Source: SHVO01 sp041906145 (GTDB lineage: Bacteria; Pseudomonadota; Alphaproteobacteria; Rhodospirillales; Rhodospirillaceae). Taken from it: a DNA stretch of 64,000 bases. Of this stretch, positions 41,173 through 48,700 are shown one piece after another. Both the position numbers and the translations under genes were made by a program. The notes under the pieces were generated by a model. It was not told where the DNA came from. It was given only the letters and a program-made list of their open reading frames with translations, and made no database searches. The stretch spans positions 124,001-188,000 of the forward strand of contig JAYRJU010000005.1 in assembly GCA_041906145.1 (NCBI GenBank), read 5' to 3'. How positions within the stretch are numbered: position 1 is the first letter of the stretch; every line of letters starts with the position of its first letter.

Positions 41173-41967
41173 ATGCTTAAGAAGCCGCAACAGCCCGTCA
41201 TTCACGGCGCCGATGCTTTTGCTTCCATGCGCAAGGTCGGGCGTTTCACCGCCGAGATGTTGGACTACATCACGCCGTTCGTGAAACCGGGAATCACCAC
41301 CGGTGAGATCGACCGGCTGTGCCACGACTATCACCTCGCGCACGGCGCAATCCCGGGCCCGCTTGGTTTCCACGGCTATCCCAAGTCCATCTGCACGTCC
41401 GTCAACCATGTGATCTGCCACGGGGTGCCGGGCGACCTAGTGCTCAAAGACGGCGACATCATAAACATCGACGTCACGCCGATCGTTGACGGGTGGTTCG
41501 GCGATTCCAGCCGTATGTTTTTTGTAGGCAACGTCAGCCGCCTTGCGCGCGATCTGGTGAAGGCGACGCACGAGGCCATGATGCGCGGTGTGGGCGCGGT
41601 GAAGCCCGGCGCCACGCTCGGCGATGTCGGCCACGCCATCCAGTCTTTTGCCGAGGCGCGCGGCTATTCCATCGTACGCGACTTTGCGGGCCACGGGATC
41701 GGCCGCACCATGCACACCGTGCCGCAAGTGCTTCACTACGGCGCTCCGGGCACGGACTTGCGTCTCGAACCCGGCATGTTCTTCACCATCGAACCCATGC
41801 TCAACATCGGCGGAGCCGAAGCGCGCATCCTCGCCGATGGCTGGACGGCCATCACCCGCGACGGATCGCTGTCCGCGCAGTTCGAGCACACGGTTGCGGT
41901 GACGGAAACGGGCGTCGAGATATTCACGCTCTCGCCCAACGGCTGGAATACGCCGCCTTACGCCTAG
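41173..41967 (+). CDS. map: methionine aminopeptidase type I (second copy)
   Basis: This 264-residue paralogue also retains every catalytic residue: CHGVPG, NIDVTPIVDGWFGDSSRM, GHGIGRTMH, FFTIEPM and AQFEHTVA. Around the His ligand it reads FAGHGIGRTMHTVPQVLH against FCGHGIGRVFHQAPNVMH in the first copy, so substrate preference may differ. It starts directly after the stop of the first copy and is likely translated by reinitiation. Its stop overlaps the convergent reductase stop at CTAG. Confidence 0.96.
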   Translation: MLKKPQQPVIHGADAFASMRKVGRFTAEMLDYITPFVKPGITTGEIDRLCHDYHLAHGAIPGPLGFHGYPKSICTSVNHVICHGVPGDLVLKDGDIINIDVTPIVDGWFGDSSRMFFVGNVSRLARDLVKATHEAMMRGVGAVKPGATLGDVGHAIQSFAEARGYSIVRDFAGHGIGRTMHTVPQVLHYGAPGTDLRLEPGMFFTIEPMLNIGGAEARILADGWTAITRDGSLSAQFEHTVAVTETGVEIFTLSPNGWNTPPYA

Positions 41968-42797
41968 ATCATTGGCAAGCCGTTCGGCTTGCGGCCGCGC
42001 GGAAACGCGGCATCGATCTGCGCAATCTCTTCAGGTGTGAGTACGATATCACCCGCTGCGGCGTTCTCCACTGCATGCGTGGGCGAAGACGTCTTGGGAA
42101 TAGCGAAGGTATGACGCGCAAGCCAGGCCAGCGCGATCTGGCGCGGCGTCGCATTGTGCTTGGCCGCAACCTTCGCTAACACTTGCCCGCCGGGCGAACT
42201 CCTTTCCGGGAACGAGCCACTGCCGAAGGGACTATAGCCCACCAGCGCGACACCGTGTTTCTCGCACCAGGGTAGCACCGCGTGTTCGATAGCGCGTTCT
42301 TCCAAGTGATAAAGCACTTGATTGCAGGTGATCCGCCCCGGCCCGGAAATCGCCAACGCCTCTTCCAGGTCCTCTTCGTCAAAATTGCTGACGCCCCAGG
42401 ACAGGATTTTCCCGTTCCGCACCAACTCCTCGAAACCGGCGATCGTCTCCTCCAGTGGAAAGCGTCCACGCCAGTGCAGGAGGTAACACTCAAGCCTGTC
42501 GGTCGCGAGGCGCTTTAAGGATCGTTCACAGGCGCTGATGACACCGGCGCGCGACGCATTGCTCGGAAGAACTTTCGAGACGAGGAAGACCTCATCACGA
42601 CGTCCCTTGAGGGCTTCGGCGATGATGAGTTCTGCGTCGCCATACATCTCGGCGGTATCGACGTGTGTCATCCCGGCGTCGAGTCCGCGGCGCAAGGCCG
42701 CGACCGCGGCTGCGCGATCACCATGATCGATCTGCCAGGTGCCCTGCCCGACGGCCGAGGTCTCGCGGCCCGTATGTCCAAATTTTAGTTGGCGCAT
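41964..42797 (-). CDS. aldo/keto reductase
   Basis: This 277-residue NADPH-dependent oxidoreductase has a TIM barrel. The catalytic tetrad is visible as Asp and Tyr in THVDTAEMYGDAE, Lys in VFLVSKVLPSN and His in YLLHWRG. The cofactor-binding AIPKTSSPTHAVENA is present near the end. It resembles 2,5-diketo-gluconate-reductase-type or YeaE-like AKRs. The physiological substrate is unknown. Confidence 0.94.
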   Translation of the reverse strand: MRQLKFGHTGRETSAVGQGTWQIDHGDRAAAVAALRRGLDAGMTHVDTAEMYGDAELIIAEALKGRRDEVFLVSKVLPSNASRAGVISACERSLKRLATDRLECYLLHWRGRFPLEETIAGFEELVRNGKILSWGVSNFDEEDLEEALAISGPGRITCNQVLYHLEERAIEHAVLPWCEKHGVALVGYSPFGSGSFPERSSPGGQVLAKVAAKHNATPRQIALAWLARHTFAIPKTSSPTHAVENAAAGDIVLTPEEIAQIDAAFPRGRKPNGLPMI

Positions 42798-42829
42798 ACG
42801 GGCAGCTTACAGACGGGAGCGCCCAGGCT

Positions 42830-44419
42830 CTAGTTGGGTTTTACGGCTTGCTTGTAAGCTTCAGGCGGCTGGCGTTTGTAACCTGTCTGTTCGTACGCAT
42901 AGCCATAGGACAGCACGGCTTTGTCATTCCACGGCGCGCCGATGAACGACAGACCGACTGGCATACCATCGATGGCGCCCATCGGCACGGTTAGCACGGG
43001 ATAACCGCCAATCGCAGCATGCCACGTGAGCGACGCCGCCCCTTTTTCGCGTTGACCGGGTCTTACGACGCCGTCTTCCGGGATGGCGTCCGCAGGTCCG
43101 CCGGCCGGTGCCACAAGCGCGCTTAAGTCATGCTGCGCGAGCAGCGCGCTCATGCCCTCAGGGCCCGCCTTGCGCTGAATATATTCGACGAGCTTTACGC
43201 GTTCCGGATTCTCGAATCCGCCCTGCGCTGCCGCCGCTTCTTCCCAATACTGAACGCCGATTTTCGACTCGCGCGGGTCCGTCGTGTGGAACGCCAGCAG
43301 GTCTTCCACGGTCCGCACCTTCACCGCCGGAGGCGCCGAAGAAAGATAAGCCGCGATGTCGTGTTTGAAGTTCCAGGCCTCGGCGGTGAGCGCCTCCGGC
43401 GTAACATCCTCAAGCGCGCCCTCGGGAATCTCCACAAGCTCGGCGCCCTGCGCCTTCAGCACTGCGAGAGCCGCATCAAACGTCGGCACGATGGTCTCGC
43501 TATATCCGCGCGAACCGCGCAGTACACCGATGCGCGCACCCTTTAACGAATCTTTGTCGAGGGATTGTACGTAATCGGCCTTGTGCGCATCCGCATCCTT
43601 CGAGCGCGGATCTGCGGGATCGGTGCCCGCCATCACCGTCAACAGCGCCGCGACATCGCTCACCGAACGCGCCATCGGACCGGTGGTGTCCTGGAGTTCG
43701 GTGTTGGGGATCACACCGTGGCGCGACACCAGACCCGTCGTCGGGCGCAAACCCACGACGCCATTCACATTGGACGGCCCCGTGATGGAGCCTGCGGTGT
43801 CGCTGCCGAGCGCACCTGCCGCCATGCTGGTGGCCATGGCGATACCCGAACCTGAACTTGAGCCGGCCGCCGATTTCGTAAGGTCATAGGGGTTATGCGC
43901 CGTCCCCCCGACCGAGCTGCCCGAGAAAGTGCCCGTCGTACGATAGCCGGCGAACTGAGAGAGATTTGTCTTACCGAGAATAACAGCGCCCGCGGCTCTC
44001 AGGCGCCGCACCGCCTCCGAATCTTGCGCGGGCAGATTTTCCGCCAACGCAAATGAGCCCGTCGTCGTCGGCATGCCGGCCGCATCGATATTGTCCTTCA
44101 CCAGGATTGGCACGCCATCGAGCGCCCCCAGCGCTTTTCCTTCGGCACGGCGCTTATCCGACGCGGCGGCCTGTTCCATCGCATCGGGCGCGACAACGAT
44201 CACCGCATTGAGCGGAGCGTTATAGGTGTTGATGCGGTCGATATACGCCTTCGTGACGGCTGCCGAGGTCGTCGCCTTAGCAGCAAGATCGGCGGAGACC
44301 TGCGCCAGCGAAACTTCCTCGACGGCGTAGGGCTTCTCCGGCACTTCCTTCGAGCAACTCGTCAGCGCGAGCGAGGACAGAAGCGCGGCACGGATCACGG
44401 AGCTTTCGTACATTGTCAT
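42830..44419 (-). CDS. amidase-signature lipoprotein
   Basis: This 529-residue enzyme belongs to the amidase signature family. Catalytic Lys108 is in DGVPILVKDNID, the cis-Ser in the AAGSSSGSG cluster (187-189), and the nucleophile Ser211 in SDTAGSITGPSN. The N-terminus is a lipoprotein signal with LALTSC, so Cys22 would be lipidated and the enzyme anchored in the envelope. The start has the ribosome site AGGGAAA. Five bases upstream ends a decayed TonB-dependent receptor, so it was probably once part of a receptor-amidase unit taking up an amide or peptide-like compound. Confidence 0.93.
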   Translation of the reverse strand: MTMYESSVIRAALLSSLALTSCSKEVPEKPYAVEEVSLAQVSADLAAKATTSAAVTKAYIDRINTYNAPLNAVIVVAPDAMEQAAASDKRRAEGKALGALDGVPILVKDNIDAAGMPTTTGSFALAENLPAQDSEAVRRLRAAGAVILGKTNLSQFAGYRTTGTFSGSSVGGTAHNPYDLTKSAAGSSSGSGIAMATSMAAGALGSDTAGSITGPSNVNGVVGLRPTTGLVSRHGVIPNTELQDTTGPMARSVSDVAALLTVMAGTDPADPRSKDADAHKADYVQSLDKDSLKGARIGVLRGSRGYSETIVPTFDAALAVLKAQGAELVEIPEGALEDVTPEALTAEAWNFKHDIAAYLSSAPPAVKVRTVEDLLAFHTTDPRESKIGVQYWEEAAAAQGGFENPERVKLVEYIQRKAGPEGMSALLAQHDLSALVAPAGGPADAIPEDGVVRPGQREKGAASLTWHAAIGGYPVLTVPMGAIDGMPVGLSFIGAPWNDKAVLSYGYAYEQTGYKRQPPEAYKQAVKPN

Positions 44420-44424
44420 TTTCC

Positions 44425-44935
44425 CTACATCTTGAAGCGCAAGCCAAGACGGAACGTTTGGCCGACACGGTCATAATAGGCCGCATTGACTTGGCCTTTC
44501 CAATAGTGCTCCTCGCTCCCGTGATCAGCGGCGGATCTCGTTCGAACGGTTCGAGGGTACGAAGAATAGGCCACTACGCTCGGGCCAAAGATCAGCCTGT
44601 AATTGACGGCGAGGTCGAAGAAGATCGTGGCAGGGAAATAGTTATTATTGATGGTCGGGTTCTGCACGGTCGAGGTGGGGTAGCCGACGTACTTTCGATA
44701 GCCCGATTATTGTGCTTCCCGGAGCTTGTGTACCAGTCCGCATTTACTCCGGCGTCTTCAACGGTATCGAAGGCGCTCGATATGTACAGTGAGACGGCAC
44801 ATGATGCGAGGCTACGGAGCGTGACATTTCCGTCCCATTCGGTGTTGAGGCCAGAGACAGCGGAACGTGCCGTGTACTTCCGTCGCGTGAGGCCCCAATC
44901 GACTCCACAAACGTGGGAGGGCGCATTGTCGGAGG
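44425..44935 (-). pseudogene. TonB-dependent receptor, 3' remnant with frameshifts
   Basis: Reading the minus strand gives pieces of a TonB-dependent receptor barrel in different frames: VDWGLTRRKYTARSAVSGLN followed by TEWDGNVTLRSLAS, then after a shift KYVGYPTSTVQNPTINNNYF and PATIFFDLAVNYRLIFGPS, then FERDPPLITGA in another frame, and back to YWKGQVNAAYYDRVGQTFRL with the terminal LGLRFKM. The end is a typical receptor C-terminus with the final aromatic beta-strand. At least three frameshifts are needed, and about the first four fifths of the gene (signal, plug, most of the barrel) are missing. It cannot encode a working receptor. Confidence 0.82.
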
Positions 44936-44962
44936 ATCAATAGGGTGTGACTCTATTGATCC
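44934..44962. repeat. inverted repeat at the broken end of the receptor remnant
   Basis: GGATCAATAG and CTATTGATCC form a 10-bp perfect inverted repeat around a nine-base loop. It sits exactly where receptor similarity stops. It could be a terminator-like hairpin or a scar left by the deletion. There is no T-tract on either side strong enough to settle it. Confidence 0.5.
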
Positions 44963-45015
44963 ACCCTATATCCGATCCACCTGCGTAAGCGACGGCACGG
45001 CGCTTTACGCTCCAG

Positions 45016-45321
45016 CTAGCGGCGGAAAGTTTTCTTCTTGAGGGCCTTCACAACGATGTCTTTCGCCGTCGTCAGCGCTTCGCTCGCTTGAGCCGCGACC
45101 TTGGGAACCGCACGGCGTACCGTTTTTTTGATAACCGGAGCGCGTGCGGTGGCTTCCTTAAGCGCTATGCGCGCCGCCTTTGTCACGGCTTTCGCGGCAG
45201 CTTTGCGTGCCGGCCGCGACGCAGTTTCGGCCTTGGCGATCTTGCGGCTGGCGGCTCGCAGCAAATTCTTTGAGACCTTCTTCGCGCTCTTAACGGCCGT
45301 CTTCAGTCTTCGAGAAGCCAT
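45016..45321 (-). CDS. histone H1-like Lys/Ala-rich protein
   Basis: This 101-residue very basic protein is made largely of Lys, Ala, Arg and Thr, as in MASRRLKTAVKSAKKVSKNL and ARKAAAKAVTKAARIALKEA, ending ALKKKTFRR. Such composition is found in histone H1-like and PhaF-like nucleoid proteins that coat DNA. The start has the ribosome site AGGGGT and is preferred to a longer reading. The low-complexity composition means family assignment is weak; a DNA-binding role is inferred. Confidence 0.7.
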   Translation of the reverse strand: MASRRLKTAVKSAKKVSKNLLRAASRKIAKAETASRPARKAAAKAVTKAARIALKEATARAPVIKKTVRRAVPKVAAQASEALTTAKDIVVKALKKKTFRR

Positions 45322-45453
45322 GGTGTACCCCTGCAATGGATGAGCTTGCATATACCCTACTTTGCACAAGCCTGAGTTCCCAGCTTCTTCGCGGCGGTGC
45401 GACTTGCGGAAGTAAAGCCGCCGCGGCTGCGCTGCGCGGTTGGCATTCCGCCG

Positions 45454-45654
45454 TCAGCGGTATCGCGGCGAACGGTCGTCCACGTGGCAGACGTTATTGT
45501 CGTGACGGCACCAGTTTTTTGCGCCGCCCAGGACGCTGTTCATGACCGTGCCGGCCGAGCAGCCTGAGAGAAAAGCCGCGAGGAGCGTGAGCGCGGCCGC
45601 CTGGGTGAGAGGTCGCCGGCGCCGCTGCGTTTCCGCTATTTCCACCGTTTCCAT
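45454..45654 (-). CDS. small lipoprotein, hypothetical
   Basis: This 66-residue protein has a charged N-terminus and a hydrophobic stretch ending in a lipobox, ALTLLAAFLSGCSAGT, so it may be a small outer-membrane or inner-membrane lipoprotein. The mature part is short (about 35 residues) with two more Cys. A ribosome site AAGGGAAC lies nine bases upstream. It is divergent from the DUF2975 gene. No family is recognised. Confidence 0.5.
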   Translation of the reverse strand: METVEIAETQRRRRPLTQAAALTLLAAFLSGCSAGTVMNSVLGGAKNWCRHDNNVCHVDDRSPRYR

Positions 45655-45689
45655 ACGCTTTGTTCCCTTCCCTGGCCTGCATTTGCTTT

Positions 45690-45725
45690 TCTGTTATAAA
45701 GAAAGTACTTTCTGTTTTACAGAAA
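45690..45725. promoter_or_regulatory. palindromic operator upstream of the DUF2975/XRE operon
   Basis: A 14-base perfect palindrome, AGAAAGTACTTTCT (45700-45713), overlaps a second inverted repeat, TTTCTGT-TTT-ACAGAAA (45709-45725). The stretch is AT-rich amid GC-rich DNA and lies 22 to 47 bases before the DUF2975 start, over the expected promoter. It is the likely binding site of the XRE protein encoded in the operon. Confidence 0.6.
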
Positions 45726-45746
45726 TTTTTGAAGGGGTAAAGGGAC

Positions 45747-46289
45747 ATGGTTTCGCCGTCCATGGAGCGGTTGAAGGGTCTTAGCCGGCATGTGGCGCTG
45801 GCGCTGCGGGTGCTTACCTGGGGCATCGTACCGCTAATCGCTGCCTACGTGCTGTTGATGCCCGAGTACCTGATGAATCATCCGAGCATCGCGGCGGCCA
45901 ATATGCCGGAGCGCGCCCTGCCGCCCGCCGCGCAGGCCGCCGCCATCGGCGCGCTGACCGTCGCCAGCCTGCCCTCGATCTGGGGGTTCTGGGAGCTGAC
46001 GCGCCTGTTCGAGAACTACGCCGCCGGCAAGGTCTTCACACGCGACGCCGCGAAGCGGCTGCGGCGATGCGCGACAGCTGTGCTGCTGTCGTCCCAGCAT
46101 ACGGCCGTCGGCGGCCTGCTGCTTTCGGCCGCGCTGTCGATCGGCCTTCCGCAGGGCGCGCGGAACCTGACGCTGTCGGTGTCCAGCAACGACCTGGTGC
46201 TGCTGCTGATCGGCTTCATGCTCATCGTCATCGCACATGTGATGGAAGAGGCTGCGCGCATCGCCGAAGAAAACGCAGGGTTCTTCTAG
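45747..46289 (+). CDS. DUF2975 membrane protein
   Basis: This 180-residue inner-membrane protein has four hydrophobic segments: VLTWGIVPLIAAYVLL, AAAIGALTVASLPSIWGFW, TAVGGLLLSAALSIGL and DLVLLLIGFMLIVIAHVM. Between the second and third is the DUF2975 mark LFENYAAGKVFTRDAAKRLR. Families of this type sit next to a small XRE regulator, as here, where the stop and the next start overlap by one base (TAGTG). The function is unknown. A ribosome site GAAGGGG lies upstream. Confidence 0.85.
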   Translation: MVSPSMERLKGLSRHVALALRVLTWGIVPLIAAYVLLMPEYLMNHPSIAAANMPERALPPAAQAAAIGALTVASLPSIWGFWELTRLFENYAAGKVFTRDAAKRLRRCATAVLLSSQHTAVGGLLLSAALSIGLPQGARNLTLSVSSNDLVLLLIGFMLIVIAHVMEEAARIAEENAGFF

Positions 46290-46513
46290 TGGCCATCCTC
46301 GTGACCCTCGATGTCGTGCTGGCCCAGCGCGGCATGCGTGCGCGCGAGTTGGCCCCGAAAATCGGCATCACCGAGGCCAACCTATCGCTGTTCAGGCGCG
46401 GGCATGTGCGCGGCCTGCGGTTCGACACCTTGTCCGCGCTGTGCGAATTGCTCAATTGCCAGCCCGGCGATCTGCTGCGGTATGAACCGGACGCGGACGC
46501 AGCGGCGGGATAA
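46289..46513 (+). CDS. XRE-family (YozG-like) transcriptional regulator
   Basis: This 74-residue protein is a single Cro/C1-type helix-turn-helix domain: VTLDVVLAQRGMRARELAPK, ITEANLSLFRRGHVRGLRFD, and TLSALCELLNCQPGDLLRYE, the last being the usual end of the YozG/HTH_26 group. The start is GTG, overlapping the DUF2975 stop. It most likely represses its own operon through the palindrome at 45700. The pairing with DUF2975 is a known conserved arrangement. Confidence 0.85.
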   Translation: MAILVTLDVVLAQRGMRARELAPKIGITEANLSLFRRGHVRGLRFDTLSALCELLNCQPGDLLRYEPDADAAAG

Positions 46514-46520
46514 GTCCACC

Positions 46521-47108
46521 ATGACCGTAAAGCTAACCATGACGCGTGTACTCCTGTCCTGTGCAGCGCTCGTGCTGTCCGCATGCGTGTCGATCCCACT
46601 GAGCTCCCTGCCCGACCTCGCACGCATCGATTTCATGACGACGGATGTGGAGGAGTTGCGCGTCGCCCTTCGCATGCCGGAGGCGATACGCCCGCGCCCG
46701 CAGGGCGTGGTGATGGACGCGGTGCTCACAGTGCAAGGCGCGCAATCCAAGACACCGTTCCGACTGAGGCCGGACGACAGCGGAGAGCCGCGGCCTGGCC
46801 TGGAGGCTGCCGCGCGTCCCGGCATGGGGGTGCATGTCTACAGGCTCGCCGCGTCTGACGTCGCGCGTTTCAATGCGCTTCGCCGCGATCTATTGAAGGC
46901 CCAAGAGGACGGCAAGCGTGCAAGCCTGGGTCTTGGCATTGAGACGCGCGAATTCTGTTCCGCGGGACCGCTGACCGAGGGTCCTCTGCCCGCTTCGACG
47001 TATCTTTTGACGTCGGAAACAGGCCGGTTCGTGCTGCTGATTTCCGATTACGACCTGCGCCGGAATGAAACCACGCGGGCGCAGCTTGCGGCGCTGGACG
47101 CCTGCTGA
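46521..47108 (+). CDS. hypothetical lipoprotein
   Basis: This 195-residue protein starts with a lipoprotein signal, MTRVLLSCAALVLSACVSIP, with lipobox LSAC. The mature part is soluble, of mixed composition, with no motif I recognise. It follows the XRE gene after seven bases and is probably in the same operon. The reading frame is open well upstream, but the lipoprotein signal fixes the start at 46521 (or the ATG five codons later). Confidence 0.75.
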   Translation: MTVKLTMTRVLLSCAALVLSACVSIPLSSLPDLARIDFMTTDVEELRVALRMPEAIRPRPQGVVMDAVLTVQGAQSKTPFRLRPDDSGEPRPGLEAAARPGMGVHVYRLAASDVARFNALRRDLLKAQEDGKRASLGLGIETREFCSAGPLTEGPLPASTYLLTSETGRFVLLISDYDLRRNETTRAQLAALDAC

Positions 47109-47273
47109 CCTAGCGGGGCTGATCGCCTGGAGGCGTTCGCTGCCCGCGCGGGTCAAAGCCGTCATCCTCTAACGCTTTGCATCACCTCGTTTCTTTGAGC
47201 GCCCCGGGGTTGCGGCTTCAATTGCCTCCGGCAATGATGTTACCCTGAGCCGTGCAAATCAGGGGAGCAACAC

Positions 47274-48008
47274 ATGGGCAAAGGGGGGATGGAAGATGTG
47301 TCCTCTGGCCTGTTTCCCGTTCAAACCGAAACTGAGACGCCCCACTATCACGGTCACCGCGACCGGTTGCGCGAACGGTTCTTGAGCGCCGGCGCCGAGC
47401 AGCTTCCCGATTATGAAATCCTTGAACTGCTCCTGTTCGGCGTCATTCCCCGCCGGGATACAAAACCGATTGCAAAAGCCCTGCTCGCGAAATTCGGCAG
47501 CTTTGACGAAGTGCTCGCCGCGAGCCCTGAAGCGCTGACCTCCGTGAGCGGCATCGGCGACAGCGCCGCGCTGATGTTGAAAGCCGTCGAAGCTTCGATC
47601 CAACTCGCACTGCAGACCCGTGTACGCGGCGCGGATGTGATCTCGTCATGGAACGACCTGCTCGACTATTGCAAAGCGCGCATGGCGCATGAACCCAACG
47701 AGCAATTCCGGCTGATCTACCTCGACCGCAAGAACAAGGTGATCGCCGATGAGGCGCAGCAACGCGGCACCGTCGATCATACGCCGGTCTATCCGCGCGA
47801 AGTGATCAAACGCGCCCTCGAGCTAAACGCCAGCGCTTTCATCATGGTGCACAATCACCCAAGCGGCGATCCGAAGCCGTCACGCGCGGATATCGAGATG
47901 ACGCGTAAAGTCAAAGACGCGGCGGCGGCCGTCAGCATTACCCTGCATGACCATGTTGTCGTCAGCCGTGGCGGGCACATCTCATTCAGGAGCGAAGGCC
48001 TGATCTAG
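47274..48008 (+). CDS. radC: RadC/DUF2466 JAB-domain protein
   Basis: This 244-residue protein has the N-terminal helix-hairpin-helix part (PDYEILELLLFGVIPRRDTK, LTSVSGIGDSAALML) and the C-terminal JAB metalloprotease-like domain with HNHPSGDPKPSRAD. All metal-binding residues are present. Despite the name, a role in DNA repair is not supported by later work on the family, and the function is open. The ribosome site AGGGGAG is good. Confidence 0.93.
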   Translation: MGKGGMEDVSSGLFPVQTETETPHYHGHRDRLRERFLSAGAEQLPDYEILELLLFGVIPRRDTKPIAKALLAKFGSFDEVLAASPEALTSVSGIGDSAALMLKAVEASIQLALQTRVRGADVISSWNDLLDYCKARMAHEPNEQFRLIYLDRKNKVIADEAQQRGTVDHTPVYPREVIKRALELNASAFIMVHNHPSGDPKPSRADIEMTRKVKDAAAAVSITLHDHVVVSRGGHISFRSEGLI

Positions 48009-48231
48009 AACCGTCTGACGAACGGTGTAGTGCGGCCTCGCGCTCCTCGGGCGAAACCAGCGCCTGAGTTGCATTTCCCTGGCTTCTGCGCTGCTTTAAA
48101 GAATTCATGATTTCGTGACGATACGACCTCGCCGGAAGCATTGGCTCCTGCGCCGTGCCGCGGCTAGATTTCAAAGTCCGCCCCGAGTCGTCCATTACTC
48201 CGGGTATCTGCACAGAACGCTCTACGAGCCC

Positions 48232-48693
48232 ATGCGAATTGAAGACGTGCTCTTAAAAATCGTTTGTCTTGTTGTCGAAGACAGCGAAGAACACCGAAAT
48301 AATCTGGTTGCGAACCTCAAGGGTGTCGGCGCCAAGGAAGTGCTCTCCGCAGCAAGCGGTTCTGAAGCGCTTAACCTGCTGAATCTTCTTGGCCGCCCGG
48401 TAGACTTAATCCTTTCCGACATCCGAATGCCCGGCGGCAACGGTCTCCAACTTCTCAAGGCGCTCAGAATCGGCGACATCAAAGGCATGCGGCTGAATTC
48501 CACTTTCGTCCTGACGACGGCTTTCCCGCAGGTTGGGCTCATCCAGACGGCCGCCTCCCTTGATGCAAACGGATTCATAGTGAAGCCGGTCGACCCCATG
48601 AAGTTCGAAGCCGCTATCCTGAAAGCGCGGCGAATCGTTTTCCCTCCAAACCCCGGCCGGCACTTGGAAGTTTATGTGCCCAGCACAATCTGA
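48232..48693 (+). CDS. stand-alone response regulator receiver protein
   Basis: This 153-residue CheY-like protein has the acidic pocket VEDSEE, the phospho-acceptor Asp in LILSDIRMPGGNG, the conserved Thr in FVLTTAFPQ and Lys in FIVKPVDP. There is no output domain, so it would act by protein-protein contact. No histidine kinase is encoded nearby. A longer GTG reading from 48115 exists, but the receiver domain starts at the ATG used here. A DUF2336 gene follows after seven bases. Confidence 0.85.
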   Translation: MRIEDVLLKIVCLVVEDSEEHRNNLVANLKGVGAKEVLSAASGSEALNLLNLLGRPVDLILSDIRMPGGNGLQLLKALRIGDIKGMRLNSTFVLTTAFPQVGLIQTAASLDANGFIVKPVDPMKFEAAILKARRIVFPPNPGRHLEVYVPSTI

Positions 48694-48700
48694 GCTGCAC

